From assembly GCA_907163375.1 (NCBI GenBank), contig CAJQUW010006861.1:21117-85116 (forward strand): a stretch of DNA of 64,000 bases, written 5' to 3'. This stretch comes from Prostheceraeus crozeri (Eukaryota > Platyhelminthes > Polycladida > Euryleptidae). This document shows, one piece after another, positions 22,140 to 32,013 of the stretch. The notes below the pieces were generated by a model, which saw nothing but the letters and a program-made list of their open reading frames with translations, did not search any database and was not told where the DNA came from. Numbering within the stretch: the stretch's first letter is position 1; each line of letters starts with the position of its first letter. The translations under genes were made by a program, and so were the position numbers.

Positions 22140-25100
22140 ATGAAAATGTCATTCTATCTTGTTTTGCTTAGCAATGTGGCAACAAATAGATTTGTTGGCA
22201 ATCGAGCTGCTATCTTTTCTACTCCCATTGATAATACACAACAGCTGAATGGGAAGTGGGAAGTAGGCGTCACCCAAGTTGTTCACAGTAACTATGTCTA
22301 TACTTTTGATCATGAAGTGATGACTATTAATATGAGACGTACAGATGCCTATCAGTGTGAAGAGGGATGTCGAGTTTACATTCCGAAATGGCCGAAGAAA
22401 GATTTCTCAACATGTAAAAAATTCGTATTTGATTTCCTGAATAAAGCATGTAGACACATTGTCGAGTTTACTCCCCACAATAGTGAATATGATCATATGT
22501 ATCATGCAGTTGATAAAGATTGGATTGTTGCTTTGAGTCCGAGTTTAATAAATGATTTAGGTTACTTTGCTAGCGCCTTGAGAAGCTATGATAAAGCTAA
22601 TTACTATCCAAGAGGTTGTAAAAATTTAATTTATAAAGAGAAAGCCTATTATGTGGATCTTATTCCATAAAATCAAAAGACGTTGGTGAAGAAGATTGTG
22701 ATTAAGGCAAGAAAGACGAACATGACTCCTGAAGCATTATTGAAGAAATTTAATTATCTTCGAGTAGATGGTGAACAAGTGGCAACATTAACTTACAACA
22801 AAGAGTCTAATAATATCGTAATCAATAAACTAAATGATGATGATCTAGTATTAGCTTGTTCAGAAGATTTTCATCAGTTCTTGCGACATCGTTCTGAAGT
22901 TCTTCATTGAAAATTTAATATGCGCTATCTGAGACATAATAGTTCAAATCAATTTGATACAGAATGGTCCGTATCTTTATACAGAAAGTGTATAGATCCT
23001 TTAGGTGGTATCTTGCATAAAACAAGAGTGTTGACACCTAGCATTATCACTTCAGTGAAATTGGCTATAAATTATTTGAATGAAGTGATTAATGAACAGC
23101 ATATTTCTTTTTCTGAAAAAGAAGGTGTTCCGTCTCTTAGTGTAAGTGGGAAAAATATTGAGCTGATTATGGACAATACCCTAATGGACATTTTGGGATT
23201 TGATCAAAATACTTTTAAAAGTGGTACTGTAACAAAAGCTAGGGCGAGCATATCGTTATCGCGTCGTATTAACTATTTTCAGATATATTCCAATATTGGT
23301 GAAGATGTATGTGTGGGATATGTTGAAGCTCCTCTTCTAGCAATGATAACCTACCAACCAAAAAGCTGCAGTATTCTATCTGAGCATACTTTTAAGAAAG
23401 TGCATTATCCAAACTTGAAATCGAACTATATACCACAAATTGACATAGCAATTTATGACGATGCTGGTGCGTTGATTCCTTTTCATAAAGATGCTGTCAC
23501 AAGTGTCACACTCCATTTTCGAATGAAGAATTATTGCAAAAGTGTGGAAATATATGTTTCCAATGTGAATGATCTGGAAAGTGAAAATAAGGATTCGTTT
23601 CTAATTTACTTAACGAGTAATGCTTCTATGAATAAATTTCCCAATAATAAACCATCAGACTATCGAGTAGAATTAAATCGCCCACTGCATTTAGAAGGTG
23701 AATGGGAGGTTGGCGTTTCTAGTATTTGCTATGATAGCAATATTCAGAATGTGAATGATTTGGAAGAAATGATATTGACTCCTCGCACACATGATGGAAT
23801 AACGATGAATAATGCATTCAAGTTTCCATACAATTTAACATCAGATGGAAAGTGGAATTATGAATGGAATCAGTTAGAATCAGATTATTATGGTTCATCA
23901 GATGAAGATGAAATCATTAAGGCATTGAATAGTGGCAACGCTTCTATTATGAAAAATAAGGGTCAGAAAGTTTATGAGTTTAGTATCTTTGAATGGCACG
24001 GGAGACACTTCTATCGGTTTCACTCTTTTACTGAAGGTCTTACACTGAGGTTGGATAATGAATTCTATCCACATCTCGGTTTTGGCCATGGACTACATCT
24101 AACGTCAATTGCTACTGCTAATGTTAAAAAAGTTTAGTCAAATCGAATCAACAAATTTCATTATAAATTTAAAATATTTGATGAAGATGTTGTAGAATGT
24201 GAAGAACGCATCATTTCGAAAAAGCGTGGTGTTCAACCTTTATCACTTATTGAGTTAGTAAAACGATGGAATGAGACTGCGGGTAAGAAGTATGGAGAGA
24301 AAGTCATGGCTCGGAAGGATAAGTTGGTTATTCAGAAATATAACGACAAACTTACAGTTTATTTCTCTCCAACCTTGCATCATTTTGTAAGACACGTATC
24401 GCCTATTATTGGAAGCTGTTTAGTTTATCACACTAAAGCTGATTCAGTTAATCATGAATGGTGGGTGGACATCTATGGTGATCGCATCAAGAAAATTTAC
24501 CAATCTTATCAAGAAACTGAAGTTAGTATCAATACAATGCCGCGTCTATACAATGCAGTTGAAAATTTTATTCGTGTCATAAATCCATATATACAACATA
24601 AGTTGAAGCAAGTGTTGAAAAGTAGATATGATGCAAAGGCACATCACATTTCGTTTTCAATTATAAATCAAAGTGCTGTTCTGAAGCTGGGTGATCACAT
24701 TCAATGTCAATTGAGTAACAATTTGAAAAAACTCTTTGGCTTTTCATTGTTGCAAGATAAGTTTGCTACTTCATACACGATTAGTGTAGGAATACCAATG
24801 ACACTTGATAAACATGAACAACATCTCTACATTCAAAGTGATCTGATTTCACCTATTTCTGTTGGTGAGAAAAAGAATACATTTTACGTGATTTCATTCA
24901 TGATAAAGACGCTTCCTATGGCCCCCGTGCGGTTCCCGGGACTGAAAAGAATAGGACCGACGTTCCTCTGCGTGTCGTAAGAGGCGACTAAAAGGGGCCT
25001 TTTGCCACTGCAGCTCTGGTGTTGGCAGTTTGATGTCTTATTCTTATTGCCTTTTCTCAGTGGCTATACTAAGTTGATGTTGCGGGGGATCCTGACAGCC

Positions 25101-25644
25101 GAATCTTAGCTGTTCGGATATGCAACAAAGCTCTTTGAGCTTCCTCCCCTGTGGCATATCTGGCTATGCCTTTCCAAAGTCCCCTCAGCGATGGCCGCCG
25201 CCCCTCTTCGGAGGTAAGGTGTGGGGTGGGACCATTGGGGTTGCTTCCTCCCCCGGTCAATGCTGTTCACCCTGTGTGAATAGCTTTGGCTTGGGTATGC
25301 TAGCACCCCGGTGGTATCGGAATGGCCATCTCCTCCCCGGGGCACTCCTCGCCAGCAGTAGACATTAATTTGCTTACTGGGTGTGTCGCTTCGTACTGTC
25401 TCGATACGAAGCCTCCTATCCGCTGGACGGAGCCGGGTAAAACAATAACAACAACAATGCTTCCTATGGAATCGTTGAAAAGATGTTTAAACCTATTTTC
25501 TACCATCCTGTTATCAAACAAACTATCCCGTCTATTTCTCTCAAAATTACAAATGGTTTACATGGGTGCATCCATGTGAAAGATACAAAATCCCTCATAA
25601 CTTTAGTGTTTCCGAAAAGTCATTGTAAAATGTTATTGAAATAA
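22140..25644 (+). pseudogene. Polinton penton-like minor capsid gene, two tandem copies, one split by a SINE
   Basis: Two related copies lie head to tail. The first opens MKMSFYLVLLSNVATNRF with QQLNGKWEVGVTQVV and closes with VGYVEAPLLAMITY and KDAVTSVTLHFRMK. The second opens at about 23598 with DSFLIYLTSNASMNKFPNN and LHLEGEWEVGVSSI and closes near 25640 after NGLHGCIHVKDTKSLITLVF. The F.V.L.SN...FP.N....F.V.L..PL.L.G.WEVG opening and the APLL...P...LHFR closing are those of the minor capsid (penton-position) gene of Polintons. The end of copy one runs straight into the start of copy two in one open frame. The gene region is broken and also holds the retroposon at 24922-25458. Confidence 0.75.
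24922..25458 (+). mobile_element. SINE-like retroposon in the minor capsid gene
   Basis: 537 bases flanked by an 11-base duplication GCTTCCTATGG (24911-24921 and 25459-25469). The end is a short A/C-rich tail (AAAACAATAACAACAACAAT), as left by target-primed reverse transcription, so the + strand is the sense strand. The start CCCCCGTGCGGTTCCCGGG is much more GC-rich than the host gene around it, and the phrase GTCGTAAGAGGCGACTAAAAG is one I have seen in arthropod retroposons. No open reading frame of interest. It could be a SINE or a 5'-truncated LINE. Confidence 0.85.
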
Positions 25645-25825
25645 AAAGATATGTAGAAAAAGTGTTTTGAAGAAGCGTTGACAAAGTGGTAAAGTCTTTT
25701 CAGAGATATAGTGGGAATGAACTGACTGTAGGCATATATTCACAAGGAAGTGCAATTTAAAGCGATACATAAAGGAACAATGACTATCAACAAAAAACAT
25801 CAAAATTCATTAAGAATGAATCTAT

Positions 25826-28800
25826 TTACACATCTCCTGAATGTGGTAGTGTGAGTTTAATTCTTTTGGGTGGTAATATCTTTGTGTCAGGATGTCCATG
25901 TGGAAGAGACATGTTATTTTCTATCCAACACCTCTTATCCTCCCATGCTGAAAGTGCTCGCTTCCTAGATGCATGAGTTTTTACCTCATGTGTCTTTGAT
26001 TTTAAGATGGTCATGTTGACAAACGTTATGTTCTTATTCATGTAGGCCATCTTATAGACCCTTTGTTTCATATTTACAACAATCGATTTAGATGTGCCTT
26101 TTGCGCGCTTAATACTGTCGCTGGAGTCTTTTGGTTTCATAGAATACATTTTAGAACGAAGAAGAATCATTTCCTTAATTTCCTTTCCTGCCATTTCATC
26201 TTTAAAGCATCCTAAGTTTGCTTTTTTTAGTATAGTGGGTGATCTGTAGGATAATTTGATGTATCAAAATATTTTTCTAAAGAATTTCCTACTTCATTGA
26301 AATTTAACTCTTTCTGAGCAGCGATACTTAAAAAGAAACTGTCGGTATCACCGCCCAGCAAACGCACGTCTTTAATTAGAGGGCATGGGTTTTAATATTC
26401 TATAGAAGAGTTGATACATTTCAAGCTTGGAATAATTTAACACTGCTTGTCCAATGTAGATGGGCTTGTACAACTCTACTTCTGATTTTATCATTTTAAC
26501 ACCAACCAACTCATCATCTATAATATCTCTATCAATAAAGAGAGGTAATGTCGCTAACTTTTGAAATGTATCATTATGATCCACAAGTTTATAGTTAATA
26601 CGCTTTCTGACGTCCTCCATCGTCTTACCAAAAAGACTATTATTCTTATATTTGTAGAAATCCTTTCCAAAATTATTTTGGGCTAGTGCACGTTTCTGGC
26701 TGTTACTATCAATATAAGGTTTCAGAAAGGCTTTCTGTCTAAATTTGATAATGCGGTGAACTGTTTTTAAAATCATGCCTATTTCTAAATAAAATTTTAA
26801 GATGGAGAAGTGGACTAAATAATTTTTTATCAAATTGAGTTAGCAAAAGTTTACGGCAAGGCTTATACTTGGGCTGTCCGCTCCCTTCTAATTCTTTATG
26901 AAATTGTTTCATAAAGTTCGAAAACATACCTTCAGTCATTTCGCCTGATTCGGGTGCAAGTGGAAAATCCACAGTTTTATTTTTAATACTATTTGGATAG
27001 ATAAGATCTATCTCAAAATAATATCCCCAATCACCATCATCTAGAATAGCTAGTATGTTTGAAGGGATGGAGAAATGCTGAATTTCATTATCACCCAACC
27101 AGCTAAACTCAGAGTGTGGTAGAGGTTTGGACAGTGAACTACCATATAAATTATTCTGGTCATAGTACTCAAGAAGAATCTGATCATCATCTACTATTTT
27201 TGATTTTATTTGATGCCTATTTACAAATGTGAGACCACCGCGAATTCCTCGTGCAAATAAATTATACATCTCTAGATCTTGCAAAAGATGGATGGTCTCC
27301 CCAGTCATTTTAAAAGCAGGCTGGAAGACTGACAAAGTGAACAGGATCGAATTTATCTTCTTCTAATGCCACTCGTCGAAACTCCTGAAGTACATCAACC
27401 AGCAAAAATACGTCGAATTTTAGATAGGCGATCATATAATCGCTAAACGTTTGACAGTCAAATTTTGTCCATGGAACTTGAGTATGATTGTAATCTTCTA
27501 CCTTGCATTCTACACCAGTCAAATCATTTTTAAATTTGTCTATTGATGGAAGAGAAGTCTGACTAAGTTTAGAAATGTTATCAAACTATGCATATGGAAA
27601 CACTCCTTTGCGTGTGATGACTTCATCCGTCAAGTTAGGATATTGTTTCTTCAAATTTTGAGTTAGTGGAAGAGACTTAAGATTTTGAACGAGAGATGCC
27701 AGTGATGAAGCCATGAATTGATAGGAATCTATAAATTTTATATCAAAATAGACTGTCTTATTTTCTTTAGTTTTGTCAACTGCTAGTTTTGCTGTCATGG
27801 CCATGAACTTTTCTCTCGTTTGAGCTATTACACTTACCTTCCACTCTTTCATTTTTCCTAACCCCTTTTATTATCATATGACTGTCATAACCTTTGAAGT
27901 TATGAAAATAACGGGTAGAGTACGCCGTTTCAGTCTCAGTGAAAAATTACATCTTGTACATAGCGCGTTTCTAAATTTACCAGTGATGTGATCATGGTCG
28001 CGCACTTTCTTGATTTTATCTTCATCAAACGTTTTATTACATTTTGGGCAGACTTTACAACTTTCAAATTTTACTTGATCATCTGATGACATATTCAATG
28101 ATCTGCGTTGGAGTTCACTATTATATTTTTGCTGAAATTTGACAGCGCTTTCGAGGAATTGTAAGAATTTATGTATACAATCCTCACCTTGCCAGACGTG
28201 CATTTTATTATTTTTATTTTTGAAGTAATCATGCCATACCTAATAACATGATATGGCTGCCGCTTTATGGGTGTTATCATCAATATAGCATTCGATGTCA
28301 GCATAGATGACACGAAGATGACTTAATTCATCATTTTCTATATGAAAACTCTTTATGAAAGTATATAAAAACCACTATCGTGTTCGTTAAATTTATCAAT
28401 ATTTGATTTTAGTCCTTGGATGTGAAAATTTAACCAAGCTTCTTTATCGACTACCTCTGTAGCAGGAGAGGAGGGTGTTTAAAACACCAACCTCTGTACT
28501 ATTTCACCAGTATGATAATCAACTTTAACATATTTTGATTTAAGGTAGATGAGCGCTTTTATTCTAAACTGCTCTAAATTATGAAAGAGCGCATCTATCA
28601 ATGTTGAATTTTGATGGAACCACTCCGGAAAATCAGCAATAGTTTCTGAGGATTCCATATGGTAATTTCTCACTACATTATTGAGCGATACTTCAGTTAC
28701 TCGAATAGAGGAGGTGCATTTGCTGTAACTATCATTTGTGTGTGTGTGGTGAAGTCTATGTGAAGATAATTGAAAACCTGTTTCAAAAGATTGGAAACAA

Positions 28801-29180
28801 AAGTCATAAGTAAAGGAGACATGTTGAATAGAATCATCCTCACCTCGGGAGATTGATGATGGCTTGGGTTGACACACACGTTGTCTGATGTGTCGGATGA
28901 GATCGCGCTTCCTCGTGAAGATATACCCACAATCAGCACATGTTTTGGATGCTTCCCGTGACTGCACACTTGAGTTGGAAGTGTCATCATCTGGAGGAGA
29001 AATCATTCTATCATCTCTATTGAAGTCATAGTTTATTTTTACAACCTACCTTCACTCAACAGTTGTAAAGCTTCCTCGAGAAGGGAGCGCTTTGATGATG
29101 AAGTAGATGCCTGAAATTGAGAAAGATGCTATTAACCTAACGTTCAAGGGAGATGAGTGATGAAATCCTTAACTTACCAT
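25826..29180 (-). pseudogene. Polinton protein-primed DNA polymerase B
   Basis: Family B polymerase that would copy the element. From its 5' end it shows two short 5' introns, then C2H2-type fingers (CADCGYIFTRKRDLIRHIR). Next is a Cys/His block (CPKCNKTFDEDKIKKVRDHD, then HITGKFRNALCTRCN) like the endonuclease VII-type zinc site of Polinton polymerases. An exonuclease-like region follows (VYFDIKFIDSYQFMASSL). The polymerase domain has EYYDQNNLYGSSLSKPLP (motif A, DxxNLYG), KNNSLFGKTMEDVRKRINY (motif B region) and a C terminus with LSAWEDKRCWIENN and SLPHGHPDTK. About 1,000 codons is normal. The gene is broken. It is transcribed leftwards, away from the promoter at 29349-29396. Confidence 0.92.
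29111..29177 (-). other. 67-base intron directly after the polymerase start codon
   Basis: On the minus strand ATG (29180-29178) is followed by GTAAGT, and the intron ends ATTTCAG before GCATCTACT. A second small intron (29049-28991, GTAGGT...CTCCAG) follows 20 codons later and joins in frame to DDDTSNSSVQSREASKTCADC. Predicted from sequence; some animal Polintons are spliced. Confidence 0.65.
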
Positions 29181-29348
29181 TTCAACGAAATTAAGTCAAA
29201 ATCTGATACTTTGATAGTCAGAATGTAGTAATTGACTCAAACCAAAATAGGATGCGTCAGAAACGTTAGATTATATTTGAGTGGAGAGAAAAGTTCACTT
29301 AGTGTTAATATATCTCAAATATCGAATGAAATCTAGTCTATTTTTCCC

Positions 29349-29396
29349 TTTTATATACTCCCATGCTCAACATCATTGGCTATTCATTTTGATTGG
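29349..29396 (-). promoter_or_regulatory. polymerase gene promoter: TATA box and two CCAAT boxes
   Basis: Read on the minus strand: CCAAT at 29396-29392 and 29379-29375, then GGGAGTATATAAAAGGG at about 29364-29348. The start codon is about 170 bases further on. The gene at 29454 begins in the other direction 60 bases away, so the CCAAT boxes may serve both. Confidence 0.65.
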
Positions 29397-29453
29397 TTGC
29401 TTGCTTATGCTTAAGGACTAAGAAATCAAGTTTATGGCATACATTTCAAAGTC

Positions 29454-29870
29454 ATGGATTCACCATCAACTCTCTCGCATGAATCACCAGTGTCTGCATC
29501 AAGAATGCGAACTTGCCCTCCCGCTCCGAAAAGGGCAACGGTGGAGAAGCAGAGAAGGCTGGATTATATTCCAAAGTTGGAATTACCAGATCTAGCGGAG
29601 CAAGAAGAGTTAGAAATGATTTATGTGCGATTGAAGTACCTGCTCTACAATCAGGAAGATGTAAAAACGGAAACTGACATTAACCTTCTCCATGATATAC
29701 GGAGACGGTACAGTCCATCATCCCAACCCCGGAATGAAGTGAAATGGAAATACATCTATGTTGTGTTGGTCGCGGCAGAGGAACGATTAAGGCAGTTGAA
29801 GTGCAACTGCAGTGGTTGTGAGAATTTATGGGACAATATGACTTCCGAGCAACTTTTGAATTATTTGTAA
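29454..29870 (+). CDS. small Polinton accessory protein, function unknown
   Basis: 138 codons, open and divergent from the polymerase gene. It starts MDSPSTLSHESPVSASRMRT with a Ser/Pro-rich arm, then a helical, acidic middle (LPDLAEQEELEMIYVRLKYL) and a Cys cluster near the end (LKCNCSGCENLWDNM). An AATAAA signal at about 29877 follows the stop by a few bases. I do not recognise it. Position next to the polymerase promoter is where adintoviruses and Polintons keep variable early genes, so an early host-interaction role is possible. Confidence 0.6.
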   Translation: MDSPSTLSHESPVSASRMRTCPPAPKRATVEKQRRLDYIPKLELPDLAEQEELEMIYVRLKYLLYNQEDVKTETDINLLHDIRRRYSPSSQPRNEVKWKYIYVVLVAAEERLRQLKCNCSGCENLWDNMTSEQLLNYL

Positions 29871-30128
29871 ATTTCTTAATAAATGTTTATTTGCTTCATC
29901 TGTCTGTTTTCACTTATTTCTGGGTAATGTAGCATGCATAATCATTAACATCATAGTGAAAATCTGATCATTTGACAGCTCAGTATAAATCATACCAGTT
30001 GATGATAGATACAATCATTTTTTCCTAAGTACTACCTCTATCACTGAGGATAAATGATAAAGGGATTGAACATCAAGAACAGAGACATGTAGTTCTTTAG
30101 ATTTATTTAGAATTGAAGCACATATACT

Positions 30129-30368
30129 TTATAGCGAAGAAAAGTCAAGTGGAAGAACCTTTAAGTCATTGTAGACTTCGTAGCACCTTGGACGTTTAGG
30201 GGCATCTGGCGCTCTTCTCACGCGCGTTGTTTTCGGTGTCCAGTCTTCATCTATCCAGACAATTCTTACAGTCTTGCCTTGATCGCAAGTCTCCTTCTGA
30301 TCACACTTGTCTTCATCACACCACTCATTGACGATCACAAAATTACATGGTGTTTCTGAGTTTGTCAT
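30129..30368 (-). CDS. 79-residue acidic protein, left member of an inverted pair
   Basis: Open for 79 codons, starting MTNSETPCNFVIVNEWCDED. It has a Cys/Asp/Lys-rich stretch (CDQKETCDQGK), then TPKTTRVRRAPDAPKRPRCY and the tail KVLPLDFSSL. The C-terminal half is nearly the same as that of the gene at 30532-30783 in the opposite direction. AATAAA lies downstream. The PKRPRCY stretch could be a nuclear localisation signal. No known family. Confidence 0.6.
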   Translation of the reverse strand: MTNSETPCNFVIVNEWCDEDKCDQKETCDQGKTVRIVWIDEDWTPKTTRVRRAPDAPKRPRCYEVYNDLKVLPLDFSSL

Positions 30369-30484
30369 CTTAGTGTGCTAGTTTGTATAATATGAATAAG
30401 AGTGCTACAATCTTCCGACTTATGTAGTCTTCATCTAAATTAGAATCATTCTGATTGGTTGTTGAGGAATTCATTGTTGAAAAA

Positions 30485-30494
30485 CATATAAAAG
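30485..30494 (+). promoter_or_regulatory. TATA box of the gene at 30532
   Basis: CATATAAAAG stands about 40 bases ahead of the ATG at 30532, so the leader would be short. A CCAAT-type box (ATTGG at 30454-30458) lies upstream. Confidence 0.55.
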
Positions 30495-30531
30495 TCAGAA
30501 AATTGAAACACTTCTCATTCTCATCTATCTC

Positions 30532-30783
30532 ATGATGGAAGGCACAACTCCCGCCTTAGAGATCTTCAACAAAATCTTTGAAGTGGTCGACGAGTGGGAT
30601 GAAGACTGTGATCAGAAGGAGACTTGCGATAAAGGCAAGATTGTGCAAGTTGTGTGGAGTAATGGTGGTTTTACACCAAAAACAACGCGCGTTGGAAGAG
30701 CGCCCGATGCCCCAAAACGACCAAGGTGCTACAAAGTCTACAATGACTTAAAGGTTCTTCCACTTGACTTTTCCTCGCTATAA
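30532..30783 (+). CDS. 83-residue acidic protein, right member of an inverted pair
   Basis: Open for 83 codons, starting MMEGTTPALEIFNKIFEVVD. From DEDCDQKETCDKGK onward it matches the gene at 30129-30368 closely, ending RVGRAPDAPKRPRCYKVY and NDLKVLPLDFSSL. The first 20 residues differ. The untranslated DNA after both stops is also alike (TATAAAGTATATGTGCTTCAA), so a whole gene with its 3' end was duplicated in inverted, head-to-head order. Both copies stayed open, which suggests they were used. Function unknown. Confidence 0.6.
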   Translation: MMEGTTPALEIFNKIFEVVDEWDEDCDQKETCDKGKIVQVVWSNGGFTPKTTRVGRAPDAPKRPRCYKVYNDLKVLPLDFSSL

Positions 30784-31030
30784 AGTATATGTGCTTCAAT
30801 TGTAAATAAACCTATATACTACATATCTTTGTTTTGTAATGTATTTGTCTAGAAATGGAAATAAATGGAGGAATTTAGATACGGGGTTAGTTAACACATT
30901 TATTATCGGTCTACTTTTCTATCGAAAGAGATCGCACCATTAGAGAAGTTAGAAAGTGATTTTGTATACGTGTGGCGTAGGAGTGACCTCCCATTTCATC
31001 CCTTCATCATTCAGCCTCAATGATAGAGGC

Positions 31031-31046
31031 AGTTCTTAAAAGAACT
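31031..31046 (-). promoter_or_regulatory. histone-type stem-loop, third copy
   Basis: Minus strand AGTTCTTTTAAGAACT: six-pair stem, TTTA loop. Two stem pairs differ from the copy at 31895-31910 by matching changes on both sides. The phrase GAGAATGAGCC just upstream is also shared. No clear gene was found ahead of it (31047-31357). Confidence 0.45.
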
Positions 31047-31357
31047 CATGGCTCATTCTCAGATAACGTTCGCAATGAAGAGTTTAAAAAGTAACCTGTG
31101 GCAGATAGCTAAGACTCAACCGATTGGCGTTCAAAGTGCTACGTTGAGAACTGTCAAATGCCCAACATGAGTTGCCCCAGAGGTTTCGGTCTAAAATATG
31201 ACACACTCCCTTGCCACACTTATCACTACGATATCATCCGCTGTCTCAAGAGAGATCGCCCACCAACAGGAAGAATTATACCGAAATCCTCCTTAACATG
31301 CAACGTTTAAGTTGACTGATAGCAGATACAACTTTGTGATTTTATTTTTTATTTGTA

Positions 31358-31463
31358 TGATGGATTCAGTCCGACCGAAGTCTGTCCAGGGCAAACCACG
31401 TGGAGGTACTATCATGTTTTGCCCCATGGTGGTTTTTAGAGAGACCGCTGGTTCGTTCTCAGG
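31358..31463 (-). repeat. direct repeat copy with degenerate hairpin
   Basis: About 105 bases alike to 31823-31928. It contains GAGAACG, a 16-base hairpin position (31431-31446, imperfect stem, loop TCTA) and then a stretch that in one frame reads DSTSTWFALDRLRSD before a stop; the other copy reads DSTSSWFALDRLPSD. Three of the five codon differences are silent, so this part may be or have been coding. Confidence 0.7.
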
Positions 31464-31572
31464 ATGTGAATAGACTTAGGTTTGGCCGATTCCGCTGAGA
31501 GAGACTTGTAATCTCTCTGTCAGCGGCATCGACCTCTACTATAAGCTGACTGTTAGAGTGCGGTATATACCC

Positions 31573-31737
31573 CTACTCTGTTGAATTGGCATCATCGTCA
31601 GTTGTTGATGAGCCAATTCGAGCAAGATTGCTATGGACTCGCTCTCGCTCCTCCATCTCTAGAATCTCAATAAATAAATTTCTCGGTCTAAGCCGAGGCT
31701 TGTCAGGAGAGCTAACTGTCGTCTTAGGTGTTTTCAT
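31573..31737 (-). CDS. 54-residue Polinton mini-gene with its own TATA box
   Basis: Minus-strand ATG at 31737, stop TAG at 31575-31573. The protein starts MKTPKTTVSSPDKPRLRPRN, has an acidic helix (LFIEILEMEERERVHSNL) and ends SSTTDDDANSTE. It is too short for ordinary gene calls. Support comes from its frame: a TATA box (GAGTATATAAAC) 40 bases upstream, nearly the same word as in the polymerase promoter, and the hairpin-bearing repeat about 110 bases downstream. The family is unknown. The Lys/Arg/Pro start and acidic helix could make it a small nuclear protein, but that is inference. Confidence 0.5.
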   Translation of the reverse strand: MKTPKTTVSSPDKPRLRPRNLFIEILEMEERERVHSNLARIGSSTTDDDANSTE

Positions 31738-31773
31738 GATGGAGTATAGAATGAAAATGAAAGAGAGGCAATG

Positions 31774-31782
31774 GTTTATATA
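31774..31782 (-). promoter_or_regulatory. TATA box of the 54-residue gene
   Basis: Minus strand TATATAAAC, inside GAGGAGTATATAAACC. The polymerase promoter has GGGAGTATATAAAAGG, so the element seems to use one core promoter form. Confidence 0.6.
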
Positions 31783-31894
31783 CTCCTCTGATACAAAGAC
31801 ATGACTCAGTCTTTTTAATTATGTGATAGATTCAGTCAGACGGAAGTCTGTCCAGAGCAAACCACGAAGAGGTACTATCACTCTTGCTCCGTGT

Positions 31895-31910
31895 GGCTCT
31901 TAAAAGAGCC
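31895..31910 (-). promoter_or_regulatory. histone-type 3' stem-loop
   Basis: Minus strand GGCTCTTTTAAGAGCC, flanked by CCAAAC ahead and ACACGGAGCAAGAG behind. This is a full match to the metazoan histone mRNA 3' stem-loop (six-pair stem, TTTA loop, CAAAC before, AC after), and GCAAGAG stands where the purine-rich U7 site would be. It lies about 105 bases after the stop of the coiled-coil gene on the same strand. Confidence 0.6.
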
Positions 31911-32013
31911 GTTTGGGGCGTTCTCGGGATCAAAACGATCCTACTGCTGATGTAAAACTCTGAAAGGAAAAGAATAGGATATTAGATGTGGTAAGGAAAT
32001 GATCATGTTGAAG

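Noticed and set aside
25069-25368. Open frames within the retroposon
   Set aside because: Short, in several phases on both strands, Pro/Gly/Arg-rich due to local GC content; no known domain.
30129-30783. Inverted gene pair as a toxin-antitoxin or viral oncogene (LxCxE) pair
   Set aside because: No LxCxE motif and no known toxin fold; the Cys/Asp stretch alone does not support it.
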